Shown: positions 37,570 to 45,640, numbered from the stretch's first letter. The stretch: DNA of 64,000 nt from Bacilli bacterium (GCA_017428495.1 JAFRQS010000031.1:1-64000), one strand, 5' to 3'. Numbers and translations are program-made. The notes: generated by a model not told the origin, from the letters alone.

Positions 37570-37822
37570 TTTGTCATCCATTTTTTTTCTTAGGATGACA
37601 AATGGATGACAATTTGTTATTTTTTTATCTATAATTGCTTGTTTTTTCTTATTTTCCGTGGCATTGTTTGTATTTCTTCCCTGACCCACATGGATTTTAG
37701 TTATTGAGCTTTTGACGGCGCTTTCGGGCTTTTGGCGGCGTCTGGGAGCCCCTTTTTGCCCTTTTTAGCTTCCGAGAGCACTCGAGAATCCTAGCTGAGG
37801 GTATCTAAAAAGGTATCTAAAA
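37570..37822. repeat. secA-tail junction 7
   Basis: Orphan tail 37649-37693 (P-C-G-S-G-K-K-Y-K-Q-C-H-G-K-stop; note CH in place of CC, a SecA variant found in other bacteria). Left arm 37570-37614: one inverted TTTGTCATCCA and two direct GGATGACAAAT-type copies, matching junction 6 and closing cassette 6. Right arm 37799-37822: two GGTATCTAAA copies, preceded by TTCCGAGAGCACTCGAGAAT (37770-37789). Confidence 0.85.
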
Positions 37823-37939
37823 TTCAAAAATAGACGTTTTTCGAATATTTTTTGCATTTCACTTTTTTATGCCTATTTGATAAGCGTAATATTTTAATAT
37901 TGTAATACTTTTACAATGCAAAACAATATTGCGCATGTC

Positions 37940-38761
37940 TTATCTTTTTATAGGTCCATTCTTTTCAAGAACAATTCTAGGTGCATTCATTACCGGAGTT
38001 CCATAAGTTGCTAAAATTTCTGATAGTGTTGTGTTAGATAAATGTCCCATATTTATTCTATCCATATCTGAATATTGTCCCATTCCTTCACTTGTGATAA
38101 ATCCGGTAGATGTTATATACATATTATCTATAACCATATAATATTCTCCATCTTTACAATATCTTAATTGATCTAATTTATAATTGAAATCTTTACCTAT
38201 TGTAGCAAAACCGGTTTTATAAATATCTTCATCGTCAACATCTTTTTCTGTTATTTTTATGCCTCTTGCATATTTTTTATAATTATCCCTAACTTCTTTT
38301 GATATAGGATAATGAAATCTGTCAATTGAAAAAGTAATTCTTGCATGTTCATCTGTATTATCTTGTATTATACTATTTAATGCATCTTTACCTAATTCAT
38401 TATAATGTGCTGTTAATTGTTTTTTGATTCTTTGATTTCGATACTCATTAAACCTGTTAAACGCTTCTACTAAATCTTTATTAAAAATTTGTCCATTAGT
38501 AACCATAACAATTTCTAAAACATCAATATTTTCTGTGATGATTTTATTTATTGCATAAATTATTATATTTGGATTTAATGTTGGTTCACCACCACTAAAG
38601 CAAATATGATCTATTCGTTTTATTTCATCATTATTTAAAATCATATCAATTATTTCCTTAGAAGCATCAATATTCTGAGATTCGCCTCTCATACAATGTT
38701 CACATCTTAAATTGCATCGCCTTGTCGTTTCAATTGCTAAATCGTGTAATATAAATTTCAT
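37940..38761 (-). CDS. cassette 7: radical SAM enzyme
   Basis: 273 residues. AIETTRRCNLRCEHCMRGE carries the CxxxCxxC [4Fe-4S] motif (Cys16, 20, 23), followed by HICFSGGEPTLNPNII (SAM-binding GGE) and VMVTNG. The middle ITFSIDRFHYPIS and C-terminal EKNGPIKR blocks are shared with small stand-alone radical SAM proteins of Firmicutes. There is no SPASM-type Cys cluster and no peptide substrate gene nearby. It is not clearly a viperin-type enzyme. Only gene of the cassette adjacent to secA. Confidence 0.82.
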   Translation of the reverse strand: MKFILHDLAIETTRRCNLRCEHCMRGESQNIDASKEIIDMILNNDEIKRIDHICFSGGEPTLNPNIIIYAINKIITENIDVLEIVMVTNGQIFNKDLVEAFNRFNEYRNQRIKKQLTAHYNELGKDALNSIIQDNTDEHARITFSIDRFHYPISKEVRDNYKKYARGIKITEKDVDDEDIYKTGFATIGKDFNYKLDQLRYCKDGEYYMVIDNMYITSTGFITSEGMGQYSDMDRINMGHLSNTTLSEILATYGTPVMNAPRIVLEKNGPIKR

Positions 38762-38837
38762 TTAAATCACCATAAATATTATATCATTAATTTTGGTGCT
38801 TTTTTATCAAATAATTACAATAATAAATATCAATGTT

Positions 38838-39120
38838 CTATGTCATTTTGGCAGTGGACACAATTTTATCTTTATTTCTTGATTAATTCTTTGTAAAGCC
38901 TTACAAATAAAGGAAATATTGTGATTTTTAGTCGTACAAAATTTTTGTGTTTTTATCCCTTTTTTGGGTATCTAGATACCTTTTAGATACTCATCGGAAT
39001 GTATCAAAAAAGGTATCTAAAGTATATTCCGAAGTTTTCGGAGCATGAAAAAAGCCCGTAATTACTGGGCTTTTACTACTTTCCACAACATTGCTTATAC
39101 TTCTTACCACTGCCACATGG
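38838..39120. repeat. secA-tail junction 8 (true secA 3' end)
   Basis: The authentic secA tail and stop (39076-39120) followed on the minus strand by terminator AAAGCCCAGTAATTACGGGC with T run, a CTCCGAAAACTTCGGA hairpin, then the left arm 38966-39022: inverted GATACC and TTAGATAC plus direct GTATCAAAA and GGTATCTAAA. The arm matches the right arm of junction 7, closing cassette 7. The whole block is a near-copy of junction 6 (34851-35090). No other gene in 38762-39075. Confidence 0.85.
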
Positions 39121-41559
39121 ACATGGATCATTTCTACCTACTTTTTCTTTCTTTCTTGTACCACCTTTTATTGTTTTTTCATCTCTGTTGTTTATTATTG
39201 GTTTTGCTACTTCTTTTCTTTCTGTATTTTGTCTTACTTCAGCTTTTAATAAATAATTAGATGTTTCTTCAGATATTTTTGCCATCATATCATCAAATAT
39301 TTCATATCCTTCTTTTATATATGCTTGTAATGGATCTTCATTAGCATATCCTCTTAATCCTACACCTTCTTTTAAATGTTCCATATTATTAATATGATTC
39401 ATCCAATTTTGATCTATTACTCTTAATGATATTGCTTTTTCAAATTCATTTACTATTTCCCATGGTAATTCACTTATTTTTGTTTCATATTCATCATTTA
39501 ATAGTAAATAAATATGTTCTGTAACTTCTTCTATGTCTTTATTATCAATGTCTTTCAATTTTATTTTTTTCTTTTTTAAAATATTTTTATTAGTAAATTC
39601 TACTAATTTTTCATATTTATCAGGCTCTTCTGTATTTAAATATTTAAATACATCATTTCTTACATAGTCTTTAATGTTTAATAATACATTTTCATGTATT
39701 GATTCCTGATCTAATATTTCATTTCTTCTTCTATATATTATTTCTCTTTGTTCATTCATTACATTATCATATTGTAATAAATGTTTTCTCATATCGAAGT
39801 TATTACCTTCAACTCTTTTTTGGGCACTTTCTATTGAACTTGTAAATATTTTACTTCTTATTGCTCTTTCATCAAATCCTGCTGTTTTCATTAATGTTTT
39901 AACTCTATCAGTACCAAATCTTGTCATTAATTCATCTTCTAATGATACAAAGAATTGTGATACACCTGGATCTCCTTGTCTTCCAGAACGTCCTCTTAAC
40001 TGATTATCTATACGTCTTGATTCATGTCTTTCTGTACCTATTACGCATAAACCACCTAGTTCTTTAACACCTTCTCCTAATTTAATATCGGTACCACGAC
40101 CAGCCATATTAGTTGCTATTGTTACAGAACCTTTTTCACCAGCTTTTGCAATTATTTCTGCTTCTCTAGCATGATTTTTAGCATTTAATACTTCATGTTT
40201 TATTCCCTTTTTTGTTAACATTCTACTTACTAATTCACTTGTTTCAATAGCAATAGTACCTACTAGTATAGGTTGTCCCAATTTATGTCTTCTATCAATT
40301 TCTTCAACTATTGCATTAAATTTAGCTTGTTGTGTTGCAAATACTAAATCCGGCAAATCTTCTCTTATTACCTCTTTATTAGTAGGTATTTCTATTACAT
40401 ACATATTATATATATTTCTAAATTCTTCTTCTTCTGTTTTAGCAGTACCTGTCATACCAGATAATTTATTATACATTCTAAATAAATTTTGGAATGTAAT
40501 AGTTGCAAGTGTTGTTGTTTCTTCTTGAATTGTAACTCCTTCTTTAGCTTCTATTGCTTGATGAAGACCATCTGAAAATGCTCTTCCTTTCATAAGTCTA
40601 CCTGTAAATTGGTCTACTATTATTACCTCATCATCTTGCACAACATAATCTACGTCTCTAGCCATACCATAGTTTGCTTTTAAAGATTGATCTATATGGT
40701 GTACAAGTGCTGAATTAGATATGTCATACAAATTATCTAATTTAAAGAATGCACATGCTTTATCACTACCTTCATCAGTAAGTGCTACTGACTTAGTTTT
40801 TTCTTCTATTGTATAATCTTTATCTTTCTTTAATGTTTTAACAAATGTATCTGCACTATTATATAAGTTCTTTGACTCCATATGACCACCAGAAATAATA
40901 AGTGGTGTTCTAGCTTCATCTATAAGCATAGAGTCAACTTCATCTAGTATTGCATAATTAAGTCCTCTTTGAACTCTATTTTCTTTTTTGATTACCATAT
41001 TATCTCTTAAATAATCAAATCCTAATTCATTATTTGTTGTATAAAGAATATCTTTTTCATATTCTTTTCTTTTTTCTGATGCTGTTAATTCTCTTAAATT
41101 AACACCTACTGTTATTCCTAGAAAATCAAATACTTTTCCCATCCATTCAGCATTTCTTAAAGTAAGATATTCATTAACTGTTATTACATGTACACCTTTA
41201 CCCTCTAATGCATTTAAATATGCAGGTAATACAGTAACTAATGTTTTTCCTTCACCTGTTTTCATTTCAGCTATATTACCATAGTGGGTAGCTATACCAC
41301 CTAATAATTGCACATAGAATGGAGTCATACCTAATGTTCTTGTACATGCTTCTCTTATAGTTGCAAAGGCCTCTACTAATATATCATCTAACGTTTCACC
41401 ATTTGATAACCTATCTTTAAATTCATCTGTCTTTGCCCTTAATTCTTTATCACTTAATTTTGAATATTCATCCTTTAATGCTTCTATCTTATCTGCTAAT
41501 AATCTAAACTTTTTCATTTCTTTATATTCATGATCGAATAATTTTTTTAATATACCCAT
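39076..41559 (-). CDS. secA: preprotein translocase motor SecA
   Basis: 827 residues. ATPase that drives secretory proteins through SecYEG. Walker A EMKTGEGKTLVT near residue 103, DEVDSMLIDEARTPLIISG (Walker B), preprotein cross-linking domain, NBD2 with ATNMAGRGTDIKLGEG and RGRSGRQGDPG, helical scaffold, and the C-terminal zinc-binding tail RNDPCPCGSGKKYKQCCGK, which contacts SecB or lipids in other species. The tail's last 14 codons are the sequence repeated seven times downstream. Confidence 0.97.
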   Translation of the reverse strand: MGILKKLFDHEYKEMKKFRLLADKIEALKDEYSKLSDKELRAKTDEFKDRLSNGETLDDILVEAFATIREACTRTLGMTPFYVQLLGGIATHYGNIAEMKTGEGKTLVTVLPAYLNALEGKGVHVITVNEYLTLRNAEWMGKVFDFLGITVGVNLRELTASEKRKEYEKDILYTTNNELGFDYLRDNMVIKKENRVQRGLNYAILDEVDSMLIDEARTPLIISGGHMESKNLYNSADTFVKTLKKDKDYTIEEKTKSVALTDEGSDKACAFFKLDNLYDISNSALVHHIDQSLKANYGMARDVDYVVQDDEVIIVDQFTGRLMKGRAFSDGLHQAIEAKEGVTIQEETTTLATITFQNLFRMYNKLSGMTGTAKTEEEEFRNIYNMYVIEIPTNKEVIREDLPDLVFATQQAKFNAIVEEIDRRHKLGQPILVGTIAIETSELVSRMLTKKGIKHEVLNAKNHAREAEIIAKAGEKGSVTIATNMAGRGTDIKLGEGVKELGGLCVIGTERHESRRIDNQLRGRSGRQGDPGVSQFFVSLEDELMTRFGTDRVKTLMKTAGFDERAIRSKIFTSSIESAQKRVEGNNFDMRKHLLQYDNVMNEQREIIYRRRNEILDQESIHENVLLNIKDYVRNDVFKYLNTEEPDKYEKLVEFTNKNILKKKKIKLKDIDNKDIEEVTEHIYLLLNDEYETKISELPWEIVNEFEKAISLRVIDQNWMNHINNMEHLKEGVGLRGYANEDPLQAYIKEGYEIFDDMMAKISEETSNYLLKAEVRQNTERKEVAKPIINNRDEKTIKGGTRKKEKVGRNDPCPCGSGKKYKQCCGK

Positions 41560-41590
41560 TTTATCACCTCAAATAATATTGTATCAAAAA

Positions 41591-41617
41591 AAACAGAATA
41601 GATAAACTATTCTGTTT
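41591..41617 (-). terminator. terminator after hpf
   Basis: AAACAGAATAG (41591-41601) pairs with CTATTCTGTTT (41607-41617); T run on the minus strand. Confidence 0.8.
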
Positions 41618-42137
41618 CAATTAAACCATAATTATTATCTTTTCTTTTATATAAGATGCATATTTTTCTTGTTTCACTATCTTTAAATACAAAGAAATCA
41701 TGTCCAAGCATCTCCATTTGAAGAATAGCCTCCTCTTCACTCATTGGCTTTGTATTTAATTTTTTTCTTCTAACTATGTCTTTATCTTCTTCTACTTCTT
41801 CTTCCTCAATAAAAGTAAGATTTAATTTTTTAGCTGAATCCTTCTCTATTTTATTAATCTTTGTTTTATTTTTCCTTATTTGTCTTTCTATCTTGTCACT
41901 TACAAGATCAATAGCTGCATATAAATCCTCTGCAGATTCTTCATTCCTAATTGTAAAATTTGTGGTTGGAATTGTAACTTCTATGGTTTGTTCAAAACCT
42001 TTTACTTTAACTAATATATTAGCAGTTATTTCTTTTGGATTATCAAAGTACTTATTTAACTTATCTAATTTATCAGTTATATACTCCTTTATAGCTTTAG
42101 TTACCAATATTTTGTCTCCTCTAATATTGTATATCAT
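41607..42137 (-). CDS. hpf: ribosome hibernation promoting factor, long form
   Basis: 176 residues, the long HPF type. N-terminal ribosome-binding domain (MIYNIRGDKILVTKAIKEYITDKLDKLNKYF ... ESAEDLYAAIDLVSDKIERQIRKNKTK) and C-terminal dimerisation domain (KPMSEEEAILQMEMLGHDFFVFKDSETRKICILYKRKDNNYGLIE). It pairs 70S ribosomes into inactive 100S dimers in stationary phase. It lies directly upstream of secA, as in many Firmicutes. Confidence 0.95.
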   Translation of the reverse strand: MIYNIRGDKILVTKAIKEYITDKLDKLNKYFDNPKEITANILVKVKGFEQTIEVTIPTTNFTIRNEESAEDLYAAIDLVSDKIERQIRKNKTKINKIEKDSAKKLNLTFIEEEEVEEDKDIVRRKKLNTKPMSEEEAILQMEMLGHDFFVFKDSETRKICILYKRKDNNYGLIETE

Positions 42138-42176
42138 ATTATCCCTCCTAACTTAATTATATCATATTGTTTTAAA

Positions 42177-42200
42177 AAAAACTACTTAAACAGTAGTTTC
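42177..42200 (-). terminator. terminator after the cold-shock gene
   Basis: AAACTACT pairs with AGTAGTTT around a short loop at 42177-42200, overlapping the csp stop, with a T run on the minus strand. Confidence 0.65.
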
Positions 42201-42398
42201 TACAACAGCAGTTACATTTATTGCTTGTAACCCTTTTTCGGTCTCAATTAAATCAAATTCAACTAATTGACCTTCTGTAAGTGTTTTGTAACCTTGCTTT
42301 TTAATAGCTGAATAATGTACGAAGATATCTTCACCTTCTAAATACTCAATAAAACCATAGCCTTTATCGTTATTAAACCACTTAACGTTGCCTCTCAC
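42186..42398 (-). CDS. cold-shock domain protein
   Basis: 70 residues: [28 protein letters not shown] contains RNP1 (KGYGFIEY) and RNP2 (DIFVHY), the single-stranded RNA/DNA-binding motifs of CspA-type chaperones. It starts with GTG, with GGAGAGG upstream. The ~75 bases before it hold a strong hairpin that could influence expression. Confidence 0.92.
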   Translation of the reverse strand: MRGNVKWFNNDKGYGFIEYLEGEDIFVHYSAIKKQGYKTLTEGQLVEFDLIETEKGLQAINVTAVVETTV

Positions 42399-42428
42399 TT
42401 CTGCACCTCTCCTTCTTATGTTTTATAT

Positions 42429-42458
42429 ATTAAATATACCTCGCGATGTATATTTAAT
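42429..42458 (-). promoter_or_regulatory. hairpin in the cold-shock gene leader
   Basis: ATTAAATATAC (42429-42439) pairs with GTATATTTAAT (42448-42458), 11 bp with an eight-base loop containing CGCG, about 30 bases before the start. No T run follows, so it is more likely a leader structure or operator than a terminator. Confidence 0.55.
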
Positions 42459-42696
42459 TCAATAAAATGCGTTCGATAAAATACTACAACTTTCGCGCTC
42501 ATTTATAATATCAATTATTACTATTTCAAATATTATTTTTTGTATGAAATGTAGTTTTTTATGTATAAATGGTAAAACCTATTTTTTAATTTCATAATAC
42601 TTGATTTTATAATCTATAAATTTTTATTTATATATAATTTTTTACAAATTTATTTTTTTTAAAATTATAATGACTTTGATAATAAAAGGGGTATAT

Positions 42697-43299
42697 ATGA
42701 AAGAAATATTTTTAAATAAATCTATTAATTTATTAATGAAGCAATATAACTATGATGAAGATACATTAGATAGAGTTAAATATGGATTAGAGCTAATATA
42801 TGTTACTCTTTCTAAAATAATAGTAATACTTATAATATCTTTAATTTTTAATTTATTTAAAGAAACTTTATTAACTCTTATATTTACCAATTTTATTAGA
42901 ATGTTTGCATATGGATTACATGCGAAGAAAAGTTGGCATTGCTATATATCCAGTATTATTAGTTTTGTTTTTTTACCATACTTATTTGTAAATATATCTT
43001 TTAGCATTATTCAAAAAGTAATTATATGCTTTTGTATATTATTATCAATGATTTTATATGCACCAGCTGATACTTATAAAAGACCTTTGGTGAATGAAAA
43101 TCATAGAAAAAAACTAAAACAAAATTCTATATTAATAACAAGTATATATATTATACTTATATTTAAAATCAAATTTTATTTTATTACAAATCTTATGTTG
43201 TTATCACTAATAATCCAATCATTTCTAATTAACCCATTTATATATAAATTATTTGACTTGCCATATAATAATTACAAGTCATACAAAAAAGACTGCTAA
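42697..43299 (+). CDS. agrB: AgrB-type peptide-processing membrane endopeptidase
   Basis: About 200 residues with several membrane helices. The catalytic pair lies in FAYGLHAKKSWHCYISS (His and Cys seven apart, as in AgrB). AgrB cuts the AgrD C-terminus, cyclises the peptide as a thiolactone and helps export it. Start set at MKEIFLNKS, nine codons after the first Met, because AAAAGGGG lies seven bases before it. TTTACA (42641) and TATAAT (42666) upstream could be a weak promoter with a 19-base spacer. agrD follows 33 bases on. Confidence 0.92.
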   Translation: MKEIFLNKSINLLMKQYNYDEDTLDRVKYGLELIYVTLSKIIVILIISLIFNLFKETLLTLIFTNFIRMFAYGLHAKKSWHCYISSIISFVFLPYLFVNISFSIIQKVIICFCILLSMILYAPADTYKRPLVNENHRKKLKQNSILITSIYIILIFKIKFYFITNLMLLSLIIQSFLINPFIYKLFDLPYNNYKSYKKDC

Positions 43300-43332
43300 A
43301 TTGCAGAAATAGAATAAAATGGAGGTGAAATA

Positions 43333-43452
43333 ATGAATTTAGTAACTAAAATATTAAATAGTGCTGCTTTAGCTTCTGCTAAAAGTAGTGAAAGTACTTG
43401 CCCTGCTATTGCATTTGATGAACCAAAAATGCCAAGTAGTATGATTAAGTAA
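43333..43452 (+). CDS. agrD: AgrD-type autoinducing peptide precursor
   Basis: 39 residues: an amphipathic leader MNLVTKILNSAALASAKSSE, the core STCPAIAF and the acidic recognition tail DEPKMPSSMIK. The tail matches the DExxxP pattern of AgrD proteins needed by AgrB. The predicted signal is a thiolactone joining Cys23 to Phe28 (or a neighbour), with Ser-Thr as possible exocyclic residues. A strong GGAGGTGAAATA site precedes the ATG. Confidence 0.88.
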   Translation: MNLVTKILNSAALASAKSSESTCPAIAFDEPKMPSSMIK

Positions 43453-43465
43453 TAATTTTTAAAAT

Positions 43466-43495
43466 AAAAATCTACACATTTGTGTAGATTTTTTT
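43466..43495. terminator. bidirectional terminator between agrD and agrC
   Basis: AAATCTACAC (43468-43477) pairs with GTGTAGATTT (43482-43491), flanked by A and T runs between convergent genes. Confidence 0.8.
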
Positions 43496-44780
43496 AGATT
43501 TTTACTTTCAAATTTGATATAAATTCAGCATCTATTAACTCTATATCTAATGTAATGTCTTTTTGATGCTTTAATATATCTTTTATTAATGACATACCAT
43601 ATCCTCTGTTTTTAGACTTTGTTGAAAATCCATCATTCATAATATTATTTATATTTATATCTTTAGTACAATAATTTTTCATATTCATGTAAAATACATT
43701 TTTATTTATAGAAAATTGTATGTCAATATATTTCTCTTTTTCACTATCTTCTGCTTCGATAGCATTATCTATCAAAATACCAATTATTTTTAAAACTTCT
43801 TTATTAACTTTTGGAGATAATTTATCAAATCTTTTAAGACTACTTAATACTTGAAGATTTACATTTATTTTGTCATTAATATGTGAAAATTTATAATATA
43901 TTAATCCTTTTAAACCCCTAGGCAATTTATCAATGTTTTTAATAATTGAATTTTCTGAAACATTTCTTTGTTCATTAATAATTTCATCAACGTATTCTTT
44001 AAGTTTTTTATTATCACCTATATATCCATTTATTATAATTAATTGATTATTATAGTCATGAATTATTTTTCTTTTTTCAACCAACTCTTTTTCATATTTT
44101 TCTAAATACTTAAATAATTCATTATAATTTTCGGATAATTCATTAACCTTATTATTTTCTTTATAATATAAAGAAAAAATTGCAATAAATGTAATTAAAA
44201 CAGTAATATTAACAAAAATATTAACTATGTTATTAATTCCTGTTGTATTTTTATATGCTAGTGCTGCAATTATTAATAAAAATAAAAATGTAATAAATAT
44301 TTTCCCATTCTCATCAATTTTATTTACTATTTTATATACAATTTTATTTAAAATATTTATTAACAATAATAAAAGGGTAAAAATTCCAACAATTAATGCA
44401 CCTATTGTGGTTCCTAGTATATTATTAAAAATAAATGTATAATCAAATGGTAATAATGAACATATTATTGCAGTCATTATTTCACCTATAAACATATAAA
44501 AAGTTGCTGCTATTACATATAAGAATGTCTTTCTATAGTTTATATTAAAAATATTTTTTATACATATTAATATGAATGGAAATGTTAACAATATTTTAAA
44601 TAAGTCTTTATTAAATATATTAATTATACTTAAAGCTAAAGATGAAATAAAAATATTTAATAAAATTATTCTTTTATTATTTGTTATTTTAGTCTTAAAT
44701 ATTATTTTGACAACATATAAATATAAAATCATATTTATTGCTGCACCTACAAACAAATCTATATACTTAATCCATTGCAT
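43494..44780 (-). CDS. agrC: AgrC-type sensor histidine kinase
   Basis: 428 residues. N-terminal half has six to seven membrane helices that would bind the cyclic peptide. The cytoplasmic part begins with EKRKIIHDYNNQLIIINGYIGD (phospho-acceptor His in the HDYxN motif typical of AgrC), then a GHKL ATPase domain with IGILIDNAIEAEDSEKEKYI (N box) and KSKNRGYGMSLIKDIL (G box). It is transcribed toward agrBD and overlaps agrA by 14 bases. Confidence 0.9.
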   Translation of the reverse strand: MQWIKYIDLFVGAAINMILYLYVVKIIFKTKITNNKRIILLNIFISSLALSIINIFNKDLFKILLTFPFILICIKNIFNINYRKTFLYVIAATFYMFIGEIMTAIICSLLPFDYTFIFNNILGTTIGALIVGIFTLLLLLINILNKIVYKIVNKIDENGKIFITFLFLLIIAALAYKNTTGINNIVNIFVNITVLITFIAIFSLYYKENNKVNELSENYNELFKYLEKYEKELVEKRKIIHDYNNQLIIINGYIGDNKKLKEYVDEIINEQRNVSENSIIKNIDKLPRGLKGLIYYKFSHINDKINVNLQVLSSLKRFDKLSPKVNKEVLKIIGILIDNAIEAEDSEKEKYIDIQFSINKNVFYMNMKNYCTKDININNIMNDGFSTKSKNRGYGMSLIKDILKHQKDITLDIELIDAEFISNLKVKI

Positions 44781-45483
44781 ATTCTTTCACATCCTTTATA
44801 TACCTTCTTGATAATAAATCTATCTTAGTATTATTGATAAATGTTATATTTTTATTTATTGTATCAATACTTTTTATATTATTTAGATTAACTATACATG
44901 ATCTATGTGTAAATATAAAATTACCCTTTAGTTTTTCTTTTATATTTTTTAAAGTTGAATTTATATCATATTCTTTTGTTTTAGTTACTATTTTTAATTT
45001 TCTATTATAACTATCATAAGTTATATATAATATATCTGCATAATTTATCTTTTCATATTTTCTGCCACATTTAATACTTAATTTATCATTTTTTAATATA
45101 CCCTGTACACATGTATTTATAGTTTCATACATTTGTTTATCATATAAATCAAATTTAGATATAAAATCAAATAACAATATTTTTGATTTATATGCTACAT
45201 ATTCTAATTCATAATGTGCTGTTAAAATTAGAATTATACTATTCCAATCTTTTTTTCTTATGTTTTTTGCTACTTCTATTCCTGAATATTTACCAACTTC
45301 AATATCTAAAATATATATTTTATTTTCTAAATCAGACTTTACTATGTTTTTAAATTTTGAATCATAATCATTAAAGGTATATATTTTATAATCAATACTT
45401 GTTTTAAACATTACTTTAGTAATTATACTTTTTACTAAATCTGTAATTTCTTTTTCATCATCACATACTATAAAATTTATCAT
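44767..45483 (-). CDS. agrA: AgrA-type LytTR response regulator
   Basis: 238 residues. Receiver domain with the acidic pair (NFIVCDDEKEI), phosphorylation Asp in YILDIEVGKYSGIEVAK, and a C-terminal LytTR DNA-binding domain (KYEKINYADILYITYDSYNRKLKIVTKTKEYDI ... FIFTHRSCIVNLNNIKSID). It would activate agrBD and target genes when AgrC senses enough peptide. First gene of the agrA-agrC pair. Confidence 0.92.
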   Translation of the reverse strand: MINFIVCDDEKEITDLVKSIITKVMFKTSIDYKIYTFNDYDSKFKNIVKSDLENKIYILDIEVGKYSGIEVAKNIRKKDWNSIILILTAHYELEYVAYKSKILLFDFISKFDLYDKQMYETINTCVQGILKNDKLSIKCGRKYEKINYADILYITYDSYNRKLKIVTKTKEYDINSTLKNIKEKLKGNFIFTHRSCIVNLNNIKSIDTINKNITFINNTKIDLLSRRYIKDVKEYAMD

Positions 45484-45581
45484 TATATCACTAATCCATT
45501 CAAATTAATACTAGATAATTATATATAAATAATGTATTCTATTCAATAAAAAAATGGTAAATTTTACCAATTTTTATTAAA

Positions 45582-45640
45582 GTTAATTAATTGTTAATTT
45601 TATTATTCTTTACTACTAATAATAATTTTTGTGATAAAAT
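45582..45640 (+). promoter_or_regulatory. possible AgrA-controlled promoter
   Basis: GTTAAT repeats 11 bases apart (within 45581-45599) resemble LytTR-type direct repeats. Extended -10 TGATAAAAT at 45632-45640, without a good -35, suits an activator-dependent promoter. Just upstream is the palindrome TGGTAAATTTTACCA (45555-45569); a related TGGTAAAACC occurs before agrB (42569-42578). Confidence 0.45.

Noticed and set aside
37940-38761. Prokaryotic viperin.
   Set aside because: The cluster motif is CNLRCEHC and the C-terminal blocks do not match the viperin pattern I know; family-level radical SAM is all that can be said.
25042-39120. CRISPR array or replication-origin iterons.
   Set aside because: The repeats are 250-300 bases of composite structure spaced by kilobases of genes; the 11-12 base words come in twos or threes and change sequence from cassette to cassette.
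25042-39120. A classical integron cassette array.
   Set aside because: There is no integron integrase, the sites lack attC-type RYYYAAC/GTTRRRY ends, and each cassette has matched repeats at both ends rather than one attC.
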